A DNA stretch of 64,000 bases from Bradyrhizobium embrapense. GTDB taxonomy: Bacteria > Pseudomonadota > Alphaproteobacteria > Rhizobiales > Xanthobacteraceae. How positions within the stretch are numbered: the stretch's first letter is position 1; each line of letters begins with the position of its first letter. Shown in pieces: positions 17,162 to 25,593 of this stretch. The notes under the pieces are model-generated. The model searched no databases and was not told where the DNA came from. It saw only the letters and a program-made list of their open reading frames with translations. The translations under genes and the position numbers were made by a program. Location of the stretch: NCBI RefSeq assembly GCF_001189235.2, contig NZ_LFIP02000003.1, forward strand, positions 248,001 to 312,000, read 5' to 3'.

Positions 17162-18265
17162 TCACGCCACCCGATACTTCTCCATCACATCGCGATCCGG
17201 TTCGTAGCCGAGCCCGGGGCCTTGCGGCACGGCGACGTGGCCAGTGGCGTCGACATCGATGCGGTCGCCCCACAGGCAGGCGGGGCGCTTCATGAAGAAG
17301 ACCTCGATCAGGCCCGCGTCGCGGATCGCCATCAGGTGCAGCGTGGCGAGGAAGCCCGGTCCGAAATAGGGCGAGTGCGGAATCACCTGGACGCCGAACT
17401 CGTCGGCGAGCACGGCCACGCGCAGGAATTCGGTGACGCCGCCGACCTTGATCACCGACGGTTGCGCGTGACTGACCGCCCCCGCGGTCATCATCTGGCG
17501 GAATTGATGCACGGTGCAGGCGTTCTCGCCGGCCGCGATGTCGAGCCGGCCTTCTCTGCGCACCTCCGCGAGCGTCGCGAAATCCTCCGGCGGCCAGACC
17601 GGCTCCTCCAGGAACATCGGCGCGACCTGCTTGCAATCGCGGGCGAACTGGATCGCGGCCGGTCCGTCCAGCGGGCAATTCATGTCGACCATCAGCGGCA
17701 CGTCGGGGCCGATCGCCTCGCGCGCGGCGGTCACCGCGGGCACGGTGGTCTCGTGCAGCTTGATCGCGGCGTAGCCGAGCTTGATCGCCTTCCTGCATTC
17801 GGCGGCGATGTGCGCGGGGTTGCCGATCCGCATCAGGCTTGCATAGGCCGGGATCGTGCTGCGCTTGGCGCCGCCGATCAATTGATGCAGCGGCACGCCC
17901 TTCACCTTGCCGGCGAGATCCCACAGCGCGATGTCGAGCGCGGAGATCGCAAACATCGTGATGCCGTAGCGGCCGAACAGATGCAGATTTCGCTGGATCT
18001 GCTCCATCGCGGCGGGAATTTGGGCGGCGTCGGGTACCTCGAGGCCGCGGGCCTGCGGCGCGATCATCTCGGTCACCGCCGTGCAGCTCGTTTTCGGGCA
18101 GACATAGGCAAAAGCATCGCCCCAGCCGGTCAGGCCGGCATCGGTCGATACCTCGACCAGCACCATGTCGAGCGCGGAGATCGCGGATGCGCCCTGGCGG
18201 AAGCTCGCGGGGCCTGCGTCATAGGGAATGCGGATATGGTGGGCGCGGACGTCGGTGATTTTCAT
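17162..18265 (-). CDS. Enolase-superfamily enzyme (mandelate racemase/muconate lactonizing type)
   Basis: 367 residues with capping domain (about 1-120) and barrel. Metal ligands are visible: Asp194 (MVDMN), Glu220 (FLEEP) and Glu247 (AAGEN), plus His297 (IPHSPYFGPGF) as a general acid/base. The second-strand catalytic motif is Lys169-Leu-His171 instead of the common KxK, so the reaction is unlikely to be the standard racemase or tartrate/galactarate dehydration. Probably an acid-sugar dehydratase or cycloisomerase. It lies downstream of a binding-protein gene on the same strand, with repeat copy 3 between them. The upstream in-frame extension is repeat sequence. Confidence 0.88.
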   Translation of the reverse strand: MKITDVRAHHIRIPYDAGPASFRQGASAISALDMVLVEVSTDAGLTGWGDAFAYVCPKTSCTAVTEMIAPQARGLEVPDAAQIPAAMEQIQRNLHLFGRYGITMFAISALDIALWDLAGKVKGVPLHQLIGGAKRSTIPAYASLMRIGNPAHIAAECRKAIKLGYAAIKLHETTVPAVTAAREAIGPDVPLMVDMNCPLDGPAAIQFARDCKQVAPMFLEEPVWPPEDFATLAEVRREGRLDIAAGENACTVHQFRQMMTAGAVSHAQPSVIKVGGVTEFLRVAVLADEFGVQVIPHSPYFGPGFLATLHLMAIRDAGLIEVFFMKRPACLWGDRIDVDATGHVAVPQGPGLGYEPDRDVMEKYRVA

Positions 18266-18288
18266 TGTTGTTGTCCTCTTCCCTTGTT

Positions 18289-18376
18289 CGTCATTGCGAG
18301 GAGCGCGAGCGACGAAGCAATCCACCCCTCCGCGTACTCGGACACGATGGATTGCTTCGCTTCGCTCGCAATGACG
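18289..18376. repeat. Palindromic intergenic repeat, copy 3
   Basis: CGTCATTGCGAGGAGCGCGAGCGACGAAGCAATCC arm and CGCTCGCAATGACG arm (shown in part). It lies between two genes on the same strand (the binding protein and the enolase-superfamily gene), so any hairpin would form inside their joint transcript. Confidence 0.9.
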
Positions 18377-18395
18377 GCGGTTATTTGGCCGGAAC

Positions 18396-19634
18396 TTACG
18401 AGCTCTTCTCGCCGCTCATCACGGGGCCGAACCGCTCCCAGCTCTCGCCCTTGAAGCGCATCATCTGCAACTGCTCGATCGGAGCGTAGTCGTCCGGCCC
18501 GGTCTTGATCTTGGTTCCGGGCAGATAGATGCCGATCTCGAAGTTGAGGCTGGCCGCCTGCTTCATCAGGTTCTCGCGGGTGAGGTTGTCGCCGCATTGC
18601 CGCAGCACCTGCTCGAGCCCCTTGGCGACGCCGTAACCGAACACGGTCGAGGCGTCGTTCTGGTCGCCCTCGGGATACCACTTGGTCATGAAAGCGCGCC
18701 ACTCGTTCATGGCCGGATCGTTCTTCCACTCGTGATCGGCGGGATCCTTCAGATACTGGGTCGACAGGATGTCCTGGCTCGCCTCGTAGCCGGCCGGCTT
18801 CATCACGCCGCCGATCGAGACCGAGACGTTGGTCAGGAACTGGACCGGATGCCAATCCAGCTCGGCGGCCTTCTTGATCGCCTGCGCCGCGAATTTCGGC
18901 GTCGCGATGTTGATGAAGATATCCGGATTGGCGCCCTTGATCTGTACGATCTGCGAATCCACCGTCGGCGACGAGGTCTCGTAGGAGGATTCGACGACGA
19001 TCAGTTTCTTGGCCGCATCGCCGAGTCCCTCATGCAGGCCGATCAGATAGTCCTTGCCGAAATCGTCGTTCTGGTAGAGCACGCCGATGGTCTTGCCGGG
19101 ATATTTCTGCAGGATGTACTTGGCATAGATGCGCGCCTCGACCTGGTAGCTCGGCTGCCAGCCCATGGTCCAGGGAAAATTCTTCGGGTCGTTCCACTTG
19201 GCGGCGCCGGTGGAGACGAACAGCTGCGGCACCTTCTTGGCGTTCATGTATTTCTGGATCGCGGTGTTGCCCGGCGTGCCGAGCGGATTGAAGATCAACA
19301 GCACCTCGTCGCTCTCGACCAGCTTGCGGGCCTGCTCGACCATCTTCGGCGGCGAGTAGGCGTCATCGTAGGAGATGAAGTTGACCTTGCGGCCGTTGAT
19401 GCCGCCCTCGCTGTTGAGCTTGTTGAAATAGGCCGCTTCGGTCTTGCCGATCGTGGCGTAAGCGGATGCCGGGCCCGAATAGGGCATGATGTTGCCGACC
19501 TTGATCTCGGTGTCGGTCGCACCCGGATCGTACTTCTTCTGGGCGTTGGCGGCGCCGGCGGAGGCGATCGTCAAAAGCCCCGCAAGCGCCGCTGACATGA
19601 CGCAGTTGGCATAGCTCAGGCGTTGGTGGTGCAT
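18396..19634 (-). CDS. Branched-chain amino acid-type ABC substrate-binding protein
   Basis: 412 residues. A signal peptide (about 1-32, ending ANA) precedes a type I periplasmic fold of the LivK/peripla_BP_6 kind (EIKVGNIMPYSGPASAYATIG, GVLYQNDDFGKDYLIG, VDSQIVQIKGANPDIFINI). Such proteins bind amino acids, amides, aromatic acids or similar. The permease and ATPase genes are not in the window. The downstream enolase-superfamily gene suggests the ligand could be an acid substrate of that enzyme; this is inference. A GGGAGGACAAGG site precedes ATG 19634. Confidence 0.88.
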   Translation of the reverse strand: MHHQRLSYANCVMSAALAGLLTIASAGAANAQKKYDPGATDTEIKVGNIMPYSGPASAYATIGKTEAAYFNKLNSEGGINGRKVNFISYDDAYSPPKMVEQARKLVESDEVLLIFNPLGTPGNTAIQKYMNAKKVPQLFVSTGAAKWNDPKNFPWTMGWQPSYQVEARIYAKYILQKYPGKTIGVLYQNDDFGKDYLIGLHEGLGDAAKKLIVVESSYETSSPTVDSQIVQIKGANPDIFINIATPKFAAQAIKKAAELDWHPVQFLTNVSVSIGGVMKPAGYEASQDILSTQYLKDPADHEWKNDPAMNEWRAFMTKWYPEGDQNDASTVFGYGVAKGLEQVLRQCGDNLTRENLMKQAASLNFEIGIYLPGTKIKTGPDDYAPIEQLQMMRFKGESWERFGPVMSGEKSS

Positions 19635-19874
19635 CCTTGTCCTCCCTGACATGCTGGCCGCGGCTCGTGCAGTCTTGATTTTCGGGCAGCTTGGTGAGCC
19701 GTCGGATCGATGCAACTGCGAGTATGCACGATTGCAGCGGTGTTGCCAGCGACGGCTTTGCGGTAAAATTTCGCTGAGCGGAACCAGGGTTTCGCCGCCG
19801 CGCAGCAAGGACTGTCAAATGCGCGCACCGCAGCCGTGCATGATGCCGGAGCTTTGCAGGAAGGCCGTCGTCCA

Positions 19875-20714
19875 ATGAATCCAGCCCAGAAGGCGCTCTG
19901 GTACATCGAAGGCCACCTTCACAGGTCGCTGACGCTCGACGACATCGCAGTCGTCGCCGGGGTCTCGCGCTTCCATCTGGTGCGCGCGTTCGCCGAGGCG
20001 ACCGGGTTTTCGGTGATGCGCTACGTGCGGGCGCGGCGGCTGAGCGAGGCCGCGCACGCGCTCGCGGCCGGTGCGCCCGACATTCTCACGCTGGCGCTGG
20101 ATGCGGATTACGGCTCCCACGAAGCATTCACCCGCGCGTTCCGCGACCATTTCGGCGTCACGCCGGAAACCGTGCGTGCGACGACGTGTCTGACACAGCT
20201 CAAGCTGCAGGAGCCGATCACCATGATCTCGACCGCCCTCGATCACATCGATCCGCCACGCATTGAGACGGGGAGAGCCCTTCTCGTCGCCGGCGTCGGC
20301 GAGCGCTACAACCACGCCAATGACAGCACGGCCGGCATTCCGAACCAGTGGAGCGGCTTCCACCAGCAATGCGCGCATATTCCCCGCCAGGTCGGCGATG
20401 TCGCCTATGGCGTCTGCTGCAACGGCGACGATGCCGGCAATTTCGACTACATCGCAGGTGTCGAGGTCGCGGATTTCTCCGACCTGCCGCGCGAGTTCGC
20501 GCGGGTCCGGATCCCGGCGCAGAAATACGTGGTGTTCACCCACGCCGACCACATCTCGACCATCCGCCGCACCGTCAACACGATCTGGAATCGCTGGCTG
20601 CCGCAATCCGGCATGAAGGTCGCAGACGCGCCGAACTTCGAGCGCTACGGCGCGACGTTCGACAAGAACAGCGGCAATGGCGGGCTGGAGATCTGGGTGC
20701 CCGTGGAAGGGTAG
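19875..20714 (+). CDS. AraC-family regulator with GyrI-like effector domain
   Basis: 279 residues. The two AraC helix-turn-helix motifs come first (about 1-105: SLTLDDIAVVAGVSRFHLVRAF and DYGSHEAFTRAFRDHFGVTPE). A GyrI/AraC_E_bind domain follows (about 125-278), with the family-typical VPVEG ending. This is the Rob/SoxS-like plan used by drug- or ligand-sensing activators. It is divergent from the binding-protein gene at 19634. ATG 19875 follows a GGAAGG site. Confidence 0.88.
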   Translation: MNPAQKALWYIEGHLHRSLTLDDIAVVAGVSRFHLVRAFAEATGFSVMRYVRARRLSEAAHALAAGAPDILTLALDADYGSHEAFTRAFRDHFGVTPETVRATTCLTQLKLQEPITMISTALDHIDPPRIETGRALLVAGVGERYNHANDSTAGIPNQWSGFHQQCAHIPRQVGDVAYGVCCNGDDAGNFDYIAGVEVADFSDLPREFARVRIPAQKYVVFTHADHISTIRRTVNTIWNRWLPQSGMKVADAPNFERYGATFDKNSGNGGLEIWVPVEG

Positions 20715-20730
20715 CTGCTTTCCTCTGGCT

Positions 20731-20835
20731 CGTCATTCCGGGGCTCGCCGAAGGCGAGAACCTGGAATCCGTCAAGCCGCATCGACTGTGGAGAAATGGA
20801 TTCCGGGCTCTTGCTTCGCAAGCCCCGGAATGACG
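20731..20835. repeat. Palindromic intergenic repeat, CGTCATTCCGGGG family
   Basis: A second repeat family: CGTCATTCCGGGGCTCGCCGA at the left, CCCCGGAATGACG at the right, with an inner CTGGAATCCGT/GGATTCCGGG pair. It separates two convergent genes. A shorter copy lies at 51438 and a single half-site at about 35459. Confidence 0.85.
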
Positions 20836-20868
20836 GCAGAGATAGCGGGGATTGACTTACACGCAAAC

Positions 20869-21891
20869 CTAGTGCGTGCGCGCGAGGCAGAACGCCACGA
20901 CCTGTTCCAGCGCCGTCTTCATCGGCGAGGACGGGAACAGCGCCAGCGCGTCGACCGCCATTGCACCGTAGTGCTGGGCGCGGCTGATGGTGTCTTCCAG
21001 CGCCCGGTGCTTGGTCATCAGCCCGATCGCGTGATCGAGATCGGCTGATCCGATCTCGCCGCGCTCCAGTGCGCGGATCCAGAACTGGCGCTCGGTGTCG
21101 TTGCCGCGGCGGAAGGCGAGCACCACGGGAAGCGTAATCTTGCCCTCGCGGAAATCGTCGCCGACGTTCTTGCCGAGTTTGGCGGATTTGCCGCCATAAT
21201 CGAGCACGTCGTCGACCAGCTGGAAGGCGATGCCGAGATTCATGCCGACCGAGCGGCACGCGGTCTGCTCGGCCTTCGGCCGGCCTGCGATCACGGGACC
21301 GACCTCGCAGGCGGCGGCGAACAGCTCGGCGGTCTTGCCGCGGATCACGGCGAGATATTCGTCCTCGGTGGTCGCGGTGTTCTTGGCGGCGGCAAGCTGC
21401 ATCACCTCGCCCTCGGCGATGGTGGCGGCGGCGGCTGAGAGAATGTCGAGCGCGCGCAGCGAGCCGACCTCGACCATCATCCGGAACGCCTGGCCGAGCA
21501 GGAAGTCGCCGACCAGCACGCTGGCCTCGTTGCCCCACAGCATCCGCGCCGACAATTTGCCACGGCGCAGCTCGCTCTCGTCGACCACGTCGTCGTGCAG
21601 CAGGGTCGCGGTGTGCATGAACTCGACCGCGGCGGCGAGCTTGATATGGCCGTCGCCGGTGTAGTCGGCGAGCTGGGCCATCGCCAGGGTCAGCATCGGG
21701 CGCAGCCGTTTTCCCCCGGAGGAGATCAGATGATTGGCGACCTCGGGGATCATGGTGACCTCGGAGCCGGTCCGCGAAATGATCGTCGCGTTGACGCGCT
21801 CCATGTCGGCGGCGACAAGTCCCACCAGCCCGTCGATCGAAGCATTGGACGGGCTTTCGAAGGGTACAATAACCGCCACGCTGGTCTCCAA
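20869..21891 (-). CDS. ispB: Long-chain polyprenyl diphosphate synthase (ubiquinone side chain)
   Basis: 340 residues. Makes the octa- to deca-prenyl chain of ubiquinone from isopentenyl diphosphate. Both aspartate-rich motifs are present: LLHDDVVDE (first DDxxD) and QLVDDVLDY (second DDxxD), along with GGKRLRPM at the substrate-binding entrance and GNEASVLVGDFLL. Small residues ahead of the first motif fit long-chain product. Chain length (8 or 10 units) cannot be fixed here. Divergent from the DUF2007 gene. Confidence 0.93.
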   Translation of the reverse strand: METSVAVIVPFESPSNASIDGLVGLVAADMERVNATIISRTGSEVTMIPEVANHLISSGGKRLRPMLTLAMAQLADYTGDGHIKLAAAVEFMHTATLLHDDVVDESELRRGKLSARMLWGNEASVLVGDFLLGQAFRMMVEVGSLRALDILSAAAATIAEGEVMQLAAAKNTATTEDEYLAVIRGKTAELFAAACEVGPVIAGRPKAEQTACRSVGMNLGIAFQLVDDVLDYGGKSAKLGKNVGDDFREGKITLPVVLAFRRGNDTERQFWIRALERGEIGSADLDHAIGLMTKHRALEDTISRAQHYGAMAVDALALFPSSPMKTALEQVVAFCLARTH

Positions 21892-22012
21892 TTTTGCCGA
21901 ATTCGCTCTAGCTCAGCTATAACAATAGAAACTGCGAAGGTATGCGGCAAGGCCACGAAGTTGTTGACATGTGACGCATTGGCCGCACAGCCGGGCCAAG
22001 AGGAGAGTGGGT

Positions 22013-22240
22013 TTGCGGGAATTGGTACGGACCAATGACGCGGTGCTGGTCTCCGCCATCGGGGCGTTGCTCGACAGCGCTAACATCCATCATCTGGTGC
22101 TGGACCAGAACATGAGCATCATCGAGGGCTCGCTCGGCGTGCTGCCGCGGCGGATCCTGGTGCACGAGGACGACAACCACGAGGCCCGCCAGCTCCTGAC
22201 CGATGCCGGCCTGGGCCACGAATTGCGGGCCGATGACTAA
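22013..22240 (+). CDS. DUF2007 small protein
   Basis: 75 residues starting at a TTG codon seven bases after AGGAG. No in-frame ATG with a Shine-Dalgarno exists, and the protein start (L/MRELVRTND) matches DUF2007 members. The domain is a compact putative signal-transducing fold ending VHEDDNHEARQLL. It overlaps the next gene by eight bases, indicating translational coupling with the methyltransferase. Confidence 0.8.
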   Translation: MRELVRTNDAVLVSAIGALLDSANIHHLVLDQNMSIIEGSLGVLPRRILVHEDDNHEARQLLTDAGLGHELRADD

Positions 22241-23060
22241 AGCGTTTTCAGGCGAAAGGGGCGCCGGTTCGCGGGAGGAAAGCGCGTCAAGAAAGCAGTC
22301 TGTGGCCGCCGAGATCACCGAGGACGGATTCCTTGGCGGACAATTGCGGCTGCGGCAGCCGCGCAGCGGTCACCGCGCCGGCCACGACGCGATCCTGCTG
22401 GCTGCGGCGACGCCGGCAAGGTCGGGCGACCGGGTCGTGGATCTCGGCTCCGGCGTCGGCGCAGCCGGGCTTGCGGTGGCGCGGCGGGTCGGCGGGATCG
22501 ATCTGGTCCTGGTCGAGATCGACCCTGCATTGGCCGAGCTTGCGCGGAATAACGCCACCGCCAACGCGATCATGGCCGACGTGATCGTGCTCGATGTCGA
22601 GGCCGCCGCCTCAGCATTCGATGCAGCCGGCCTGACACCCGACAGCGCCGACGTCGTGCTGATGAACCCGCCATTCAACGATCCCGGAAGACACCGCGCC
22701 TCGCCGGACGGCTTGCGGCAGCGCGCCCATGTCGCGACCGTGACCACGCTTGCGGCCTGGGTTCATGCGGCGCGGCGGATTTTGAAGTCGAACGGGCAGC
22801 TTGCGCTGATCTGGCGGGCCGACGGAATTGCCGAGGTGCTGGCCGCGCTGGACCGCGGCTTCGGCAGCCTCGAGATCCTGCCGGTTCATGGCGAGGCGGC
22901 GTCACCGGCGATCCGAATCCTGGTGCGGGCCATCAAGGGCGGCCGGGCGCCGACGCGGCTGCATGCCGCGCTGTTGCTCAATGAAGAGTCAGGTGTGCCC
23001 AATAAATGGGTGCAGGAGATTTTGGCTGGAAAGGGAGAATTGCCGCTGGCGCGGCGCTAG
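22233..23060 (+). CDS. tRNA1(Val) A37 N6-methyltransferase-like protein
   Basis: 275 residues. An SAM-dependent methyltransferase with motif I VVDLGSGVGAAGLAV, an acidic ribose-binding residue in LVEIDPAL, and the N6-adenine signature NPPF (VVLMNPPFNDPG). The DGFLGGQLRLRQPRSGHR opening is typical of the TrmN6/YfiC family, which methylates A37 of tRNA-Val. The start ATG overlaps the DUF2007 stop region. Confidence 0.85.
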   Translation: MTKAFSGERGAGSREESASRKQSVAAEITEDGFLGGQLRLRQPRSGHRAGHDAILLAAATPARSGDRVVDLGSGVGAAGLAVARRVGGIDLVLVEIDPALAELARNNATANAIMADVIVLDVEAAASAFDAAGLTPDSADVVLMNPPFNDPGRHRASPDGLRQRAHVATVTTLAAWVHAARRILKSNGQLALIWRADGIAEVLAALDRGFGSLEILPVHGEAASPAIRILVRAIKGGRAPTRLHAALLLNEESGVPNKWVQEILAGKGELPLARR

Positions 23061-23098
23061 CGGGCAGGCGCGCTGCCCGCGTCGTCATTGGCACAAAG

Positions 23099-23197
23099 CT
23101 ACTGCGAGGCCGTTTCCGACTGGCGATCCGGCCTGGACGTGAAGTGGATCGCCGTGAGGAGCGTACCGATCAGCAAAATCAGCAGGTAGATCTTCAT
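23099..23197 (-). CDS. Small single-span membrane protein, 32 aa
   Basis: Starts MKIYLLILLIGTLLTAIHF and ends in a polar tail (SRPDRQSETASQ). An AAAGAGGGA Shine-Dalgarno lies at ideal distance from the ATG. It is too short for usual ORF callers. No family is recognised. The combination of strong ribosome site, hydrophobic helix and polar tail supports a real gene, divergent from the S49 protease gene. Confidence 0.5.
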   Translation of the reverse strand: MKIYLLILLIGTLLTAIHFTSRPDRQSETASQ

Positions 23198-23306
23198 GGG
23201 TCCCTCTTTGCCCGCGCGTTGCATCCCCAATGACAAAATGCAAAACGCGTTCCATGAAATCCAATGACACTGGCGTGATAAAAAGTGGTTAATCCGAGGT
23301 AGCGGC

Positions 23307-24230
23307 ATGAATGAACAATTAAGTGATCGCCAAGGACATTCTGGAGGACGTTCGGGACTGCTCGATCGCGTGCAGGAAATGCTGCCGGCGCGGTTCAGGC
23401 GCGGCACGGCCGTCGTGCCGGTGGTGCGGCTGTCAGGCGTGATCGGCGCGGTGACGCCGCTGCGGCCCGGCATGACGCTCTCCGGTGTTGCCAAGATGCT
23501 GGAGCGCGCGTTTGGTACTCGGAATGCCAAGGCGGTGGCGCTGGTGATCAACTCGCCGGGCGGCTCGCCGGTGCAGTCGCGCCAAATCTATCTGCGCATC
23601 CGGCAATTGGCGGCCGAGAAGAAGCTGCCGGTGCTGGTGTTCGCGGAGGATGTCGCGGCCTCCGGCGGCTACATGATCGCCTGCGCCGGCGACGAGATCT
23701 ATTGCGACCCGTCCTCGATCCTGGGTTCGATCGGCGTGGTCGGCGGCAGCTTCGGCCTCGAGGGGCTGATCAAGAAGATCGGGGTCGAGCGGCGCCTGTA
23801 CACGGCCGGCAGCCACAAGGCGATGCTCGATCCGTTCCTCCCGGAGAACCCCGACGACGTCGCCCGGCTGAAGACGATCCAGCGAGAGATCCATGCGACC
23901 TTCATCAACCTCGTGAAGCAGAGCCGCGGCAGTCGCCTGAAGGCCGCCGACGACGTGCTGTTCACCGGTGAATACTGGGCCGGCGAGACCGCGATCGGCC
24001 TCGGTCTCGCCGACAGCATCGGCGATCTCCGCTCCGTTTTGCGCGCCCGCTATGGCGAGAAGGTGCTGACCCCGGTGATCGCGCCCGCCAGTGGCATGCT
24101 GTCCGGCCTGCTCGGCCGGCGGGCGCCGGGGGCGGGATCGATGGCGGCGCTGGATGGGCTGGCGAGCTTGCCGGACGATTTGATCTCAGCGGTCGAAACG
24201 AGGGCGATCTGGGCCAGATTCGGGCTCTGA
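23307..24230 (+). CDS. S49 family signal-peptide-peptidase-like protease
   Basis: 307 residues, short SppA type with a single protease domain. The Ser-Lys dyad is visible: Ser119 (AASGGYM) and Lys171 (GSHKAMLDPF). NSPGGSPVQS and GSIGVVGGSFG complete the substrate and oxyanion region. There is no obvious membrane helix at the N-terminus, unlike E. coli SppA. It probably removes cleaved signal peptides or membrane-protein fragments. Confidence 0.9.
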   Translation: MNEQLSDRQGHSGGRSGLLDRVQEMLPARFRRGTAVVPVVRLSGVIGAVTPLRPGMTLSGVAKMLERAFGTRNAKAVALVINSPGGSPVQSRQIYLRIRQLAAEKKLPVLVFAEDVAASGGYMIACAGDEIYCDPSSILGSIGVVGGSFGLEGLIKKIGVERRLYTAGSHKAMLDPFLPENPDDVARLKTIQREIHATFINLVKQSRGSRLKAADDVLFTGEYWAGETAIGLGLADSIGDLRSVLRARYGEKVLTPVIAPASGMLSGLLGRRAPGAGSMAALDGLASLPDDLISAVETRAIWARFGL

Positions 24231-24346
24231 ACACGGGGATTTGAGCGCGCCATTTAGCCCCAAAAGCGCGATTGCGGCGCAGGCCGCCTTGGGCGAGAAT
24301 GGCTGCCATTGGGGGCCTGACAGACGTGAACGACAAGGATCGACCG

Positions 24347-24538
24347 ATGCCGCCGCTGATTGCATTCGCAGGCGTCCTGGGTGGCCTGGCCGTGGTCCGC
24401 TGGGCATACAAGACGGCCGTCCGGATCAACCAGGAACTGGAAGAGGCGCGATTGTCCCGCGTGGCCGAGACCACGCGTGCGAGCGAAATCAAGACCCTGC
24501 GCCGCGACCCCGTGACCGGGGCCTATCGCCCGGGCTAA
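24347..24538 (+). CDS. Small membrane protein, 63 aa
   Basis: One N-terminal membrane helix (MPPLIAFAGVLGGLAVVRWAY) followed by a charged helix and a conserved-looking ending (LRRDPVTGAYRPG). ATG 24347 has AAGGA seven bases upstream. A GTG at 24326 or ATG at 24299 would lengthen it without a better ribosome site. No family is named; I recall similar short proteins next to glyQ in Bradyrhizobium. Confidence 0.65.
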   Translation: MPPLIAFAGVLGGLAVVRWAYKTAVRINQELEEARLSRVAETTRASEIKTLRRDPVTGAYRPG

Positions 24539-24657
24539 TAGCCGTCGGATTCCGCAAGATGGCGGTGCCGGATTTTCCCGCATCGCCTTGATTCCATTGG
24601 CCGCCGCCGATACGGTCCCGCGCGCTTCACAACCCCCTCGCGAGACCTGTCAAGACG

Positions 24658-25593
24658 ATGGACGCCCTGCCTGATCACATGCGCCCGGAACGTTCGTTCC
24701 AGGGCTTCATCCTGGCTCTCCAGCGATTCTGGGCCGAGCAGGGTTGCGTCATCCTGCAGCCCTACGACATGGAAATGGGCGCCGGCACCTTCCATCCCGC
24801 GACCACGCTGCGCGCGCTGGGGCCAAAGCCCTGGAATGCGGCCTATGTGCAGCCCTCGCGGCGGCCCAAGGACGGCCGCTATGGCGAAAACCCCAACCGC
24901 CTGCAGCACTATTACCAGTTCCAGGTGATCATGAAGCCGTCGCCGCCGAACCTTCAGGAGCTGTACCTGAAGTCGCTGGCCGCGATCGGGATCGATTCGG
25001 CGGTTCATGACATCCGCTTCGTCGAGGACGACTGGGAGAGCCCGACCCTGGGCGCCTGGGGTCTTGGTTGGGAATGCTGGTGCGACGGCATGGAGGTCAG
25101 CCAGTTCACCTACTTCCAGCAGGTCGCCGGCGTCGAATGCGCGCCGGTCGCGGGCGAACTCACCTACGGGCTCGAGCGGCTCGCGATGTATGTGCAGGGT
25201 GTCGACCGCGTCTACGACCTCAACTTCAACGGCCGCGAGGGCGCCGAGAAGGTCACCTATGGCGACGTCTTCCTACAGGCCGAGCAGGAATATTCGCGGC
25301 ACAATTTCGAATATGCCGACACCGCGATGCTGTTCGAGCAGTTCAAAATGGCAGAAGAGGCCTGCCGCAAATATCTCGCCGCCGGCTGGCGCGAGGGGAG
25401 CAACCACAAGGAACATCTGATGGCCTTGCCGGCCTACGACCAGTGCATCAAGGCGAGCCACGTGTTCAATCTGCTCGACGCCCGCGGCGTCATCTCGGTG
25501 ACCGAGCGGCAGAGCTACATCGGCCGGGTGCGCGATCTGGCGAAGGCCTGCGGCGAGGCTTGGATCCACACTGAAACGGGCAGGGCGGTCTGA
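24658..25593 (+). CDS. glyQ: Glycyl-tRNA synthetase alpha subunit
   Basis: 311 residues, the catalytic class II subunit of the bacterial alpha2beta2 enzyme that charges tRNA-Gly. The family start ([20 protein letters not shown]) and motifs ([38 protein letters not shown]) are plain. It overlaps glyS by one base (TGATG), so the subunits are made together. Confidence 0.97.
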   Translation: MDALPDHMRPERSFQGFILALQRFWAEQGCVILQPYDMEMGAGTFHPATTLRALGPKPWNAAYVQPSRRPKDGRYGENPNRLQHYYQFQVIMKPSPPNLQELYLKSLAAIGIDSAVHDIRFVEDDWESPTLGAWGLGWECWCDGMEVSQFTYFQQVAGVECAPVAGELTYGLERLAMYVQGVDRVYDLNFNGREGAEKVTYGDVFLQAEQEYSRHNFEYADTAMLFEQFKMAEEACRKYLAAGWREGSNHKEHLMALPAYDQCIKASHVFNLLDARGVISVTERQSYIGRVRDLAKACGEAWIHTETGRAV

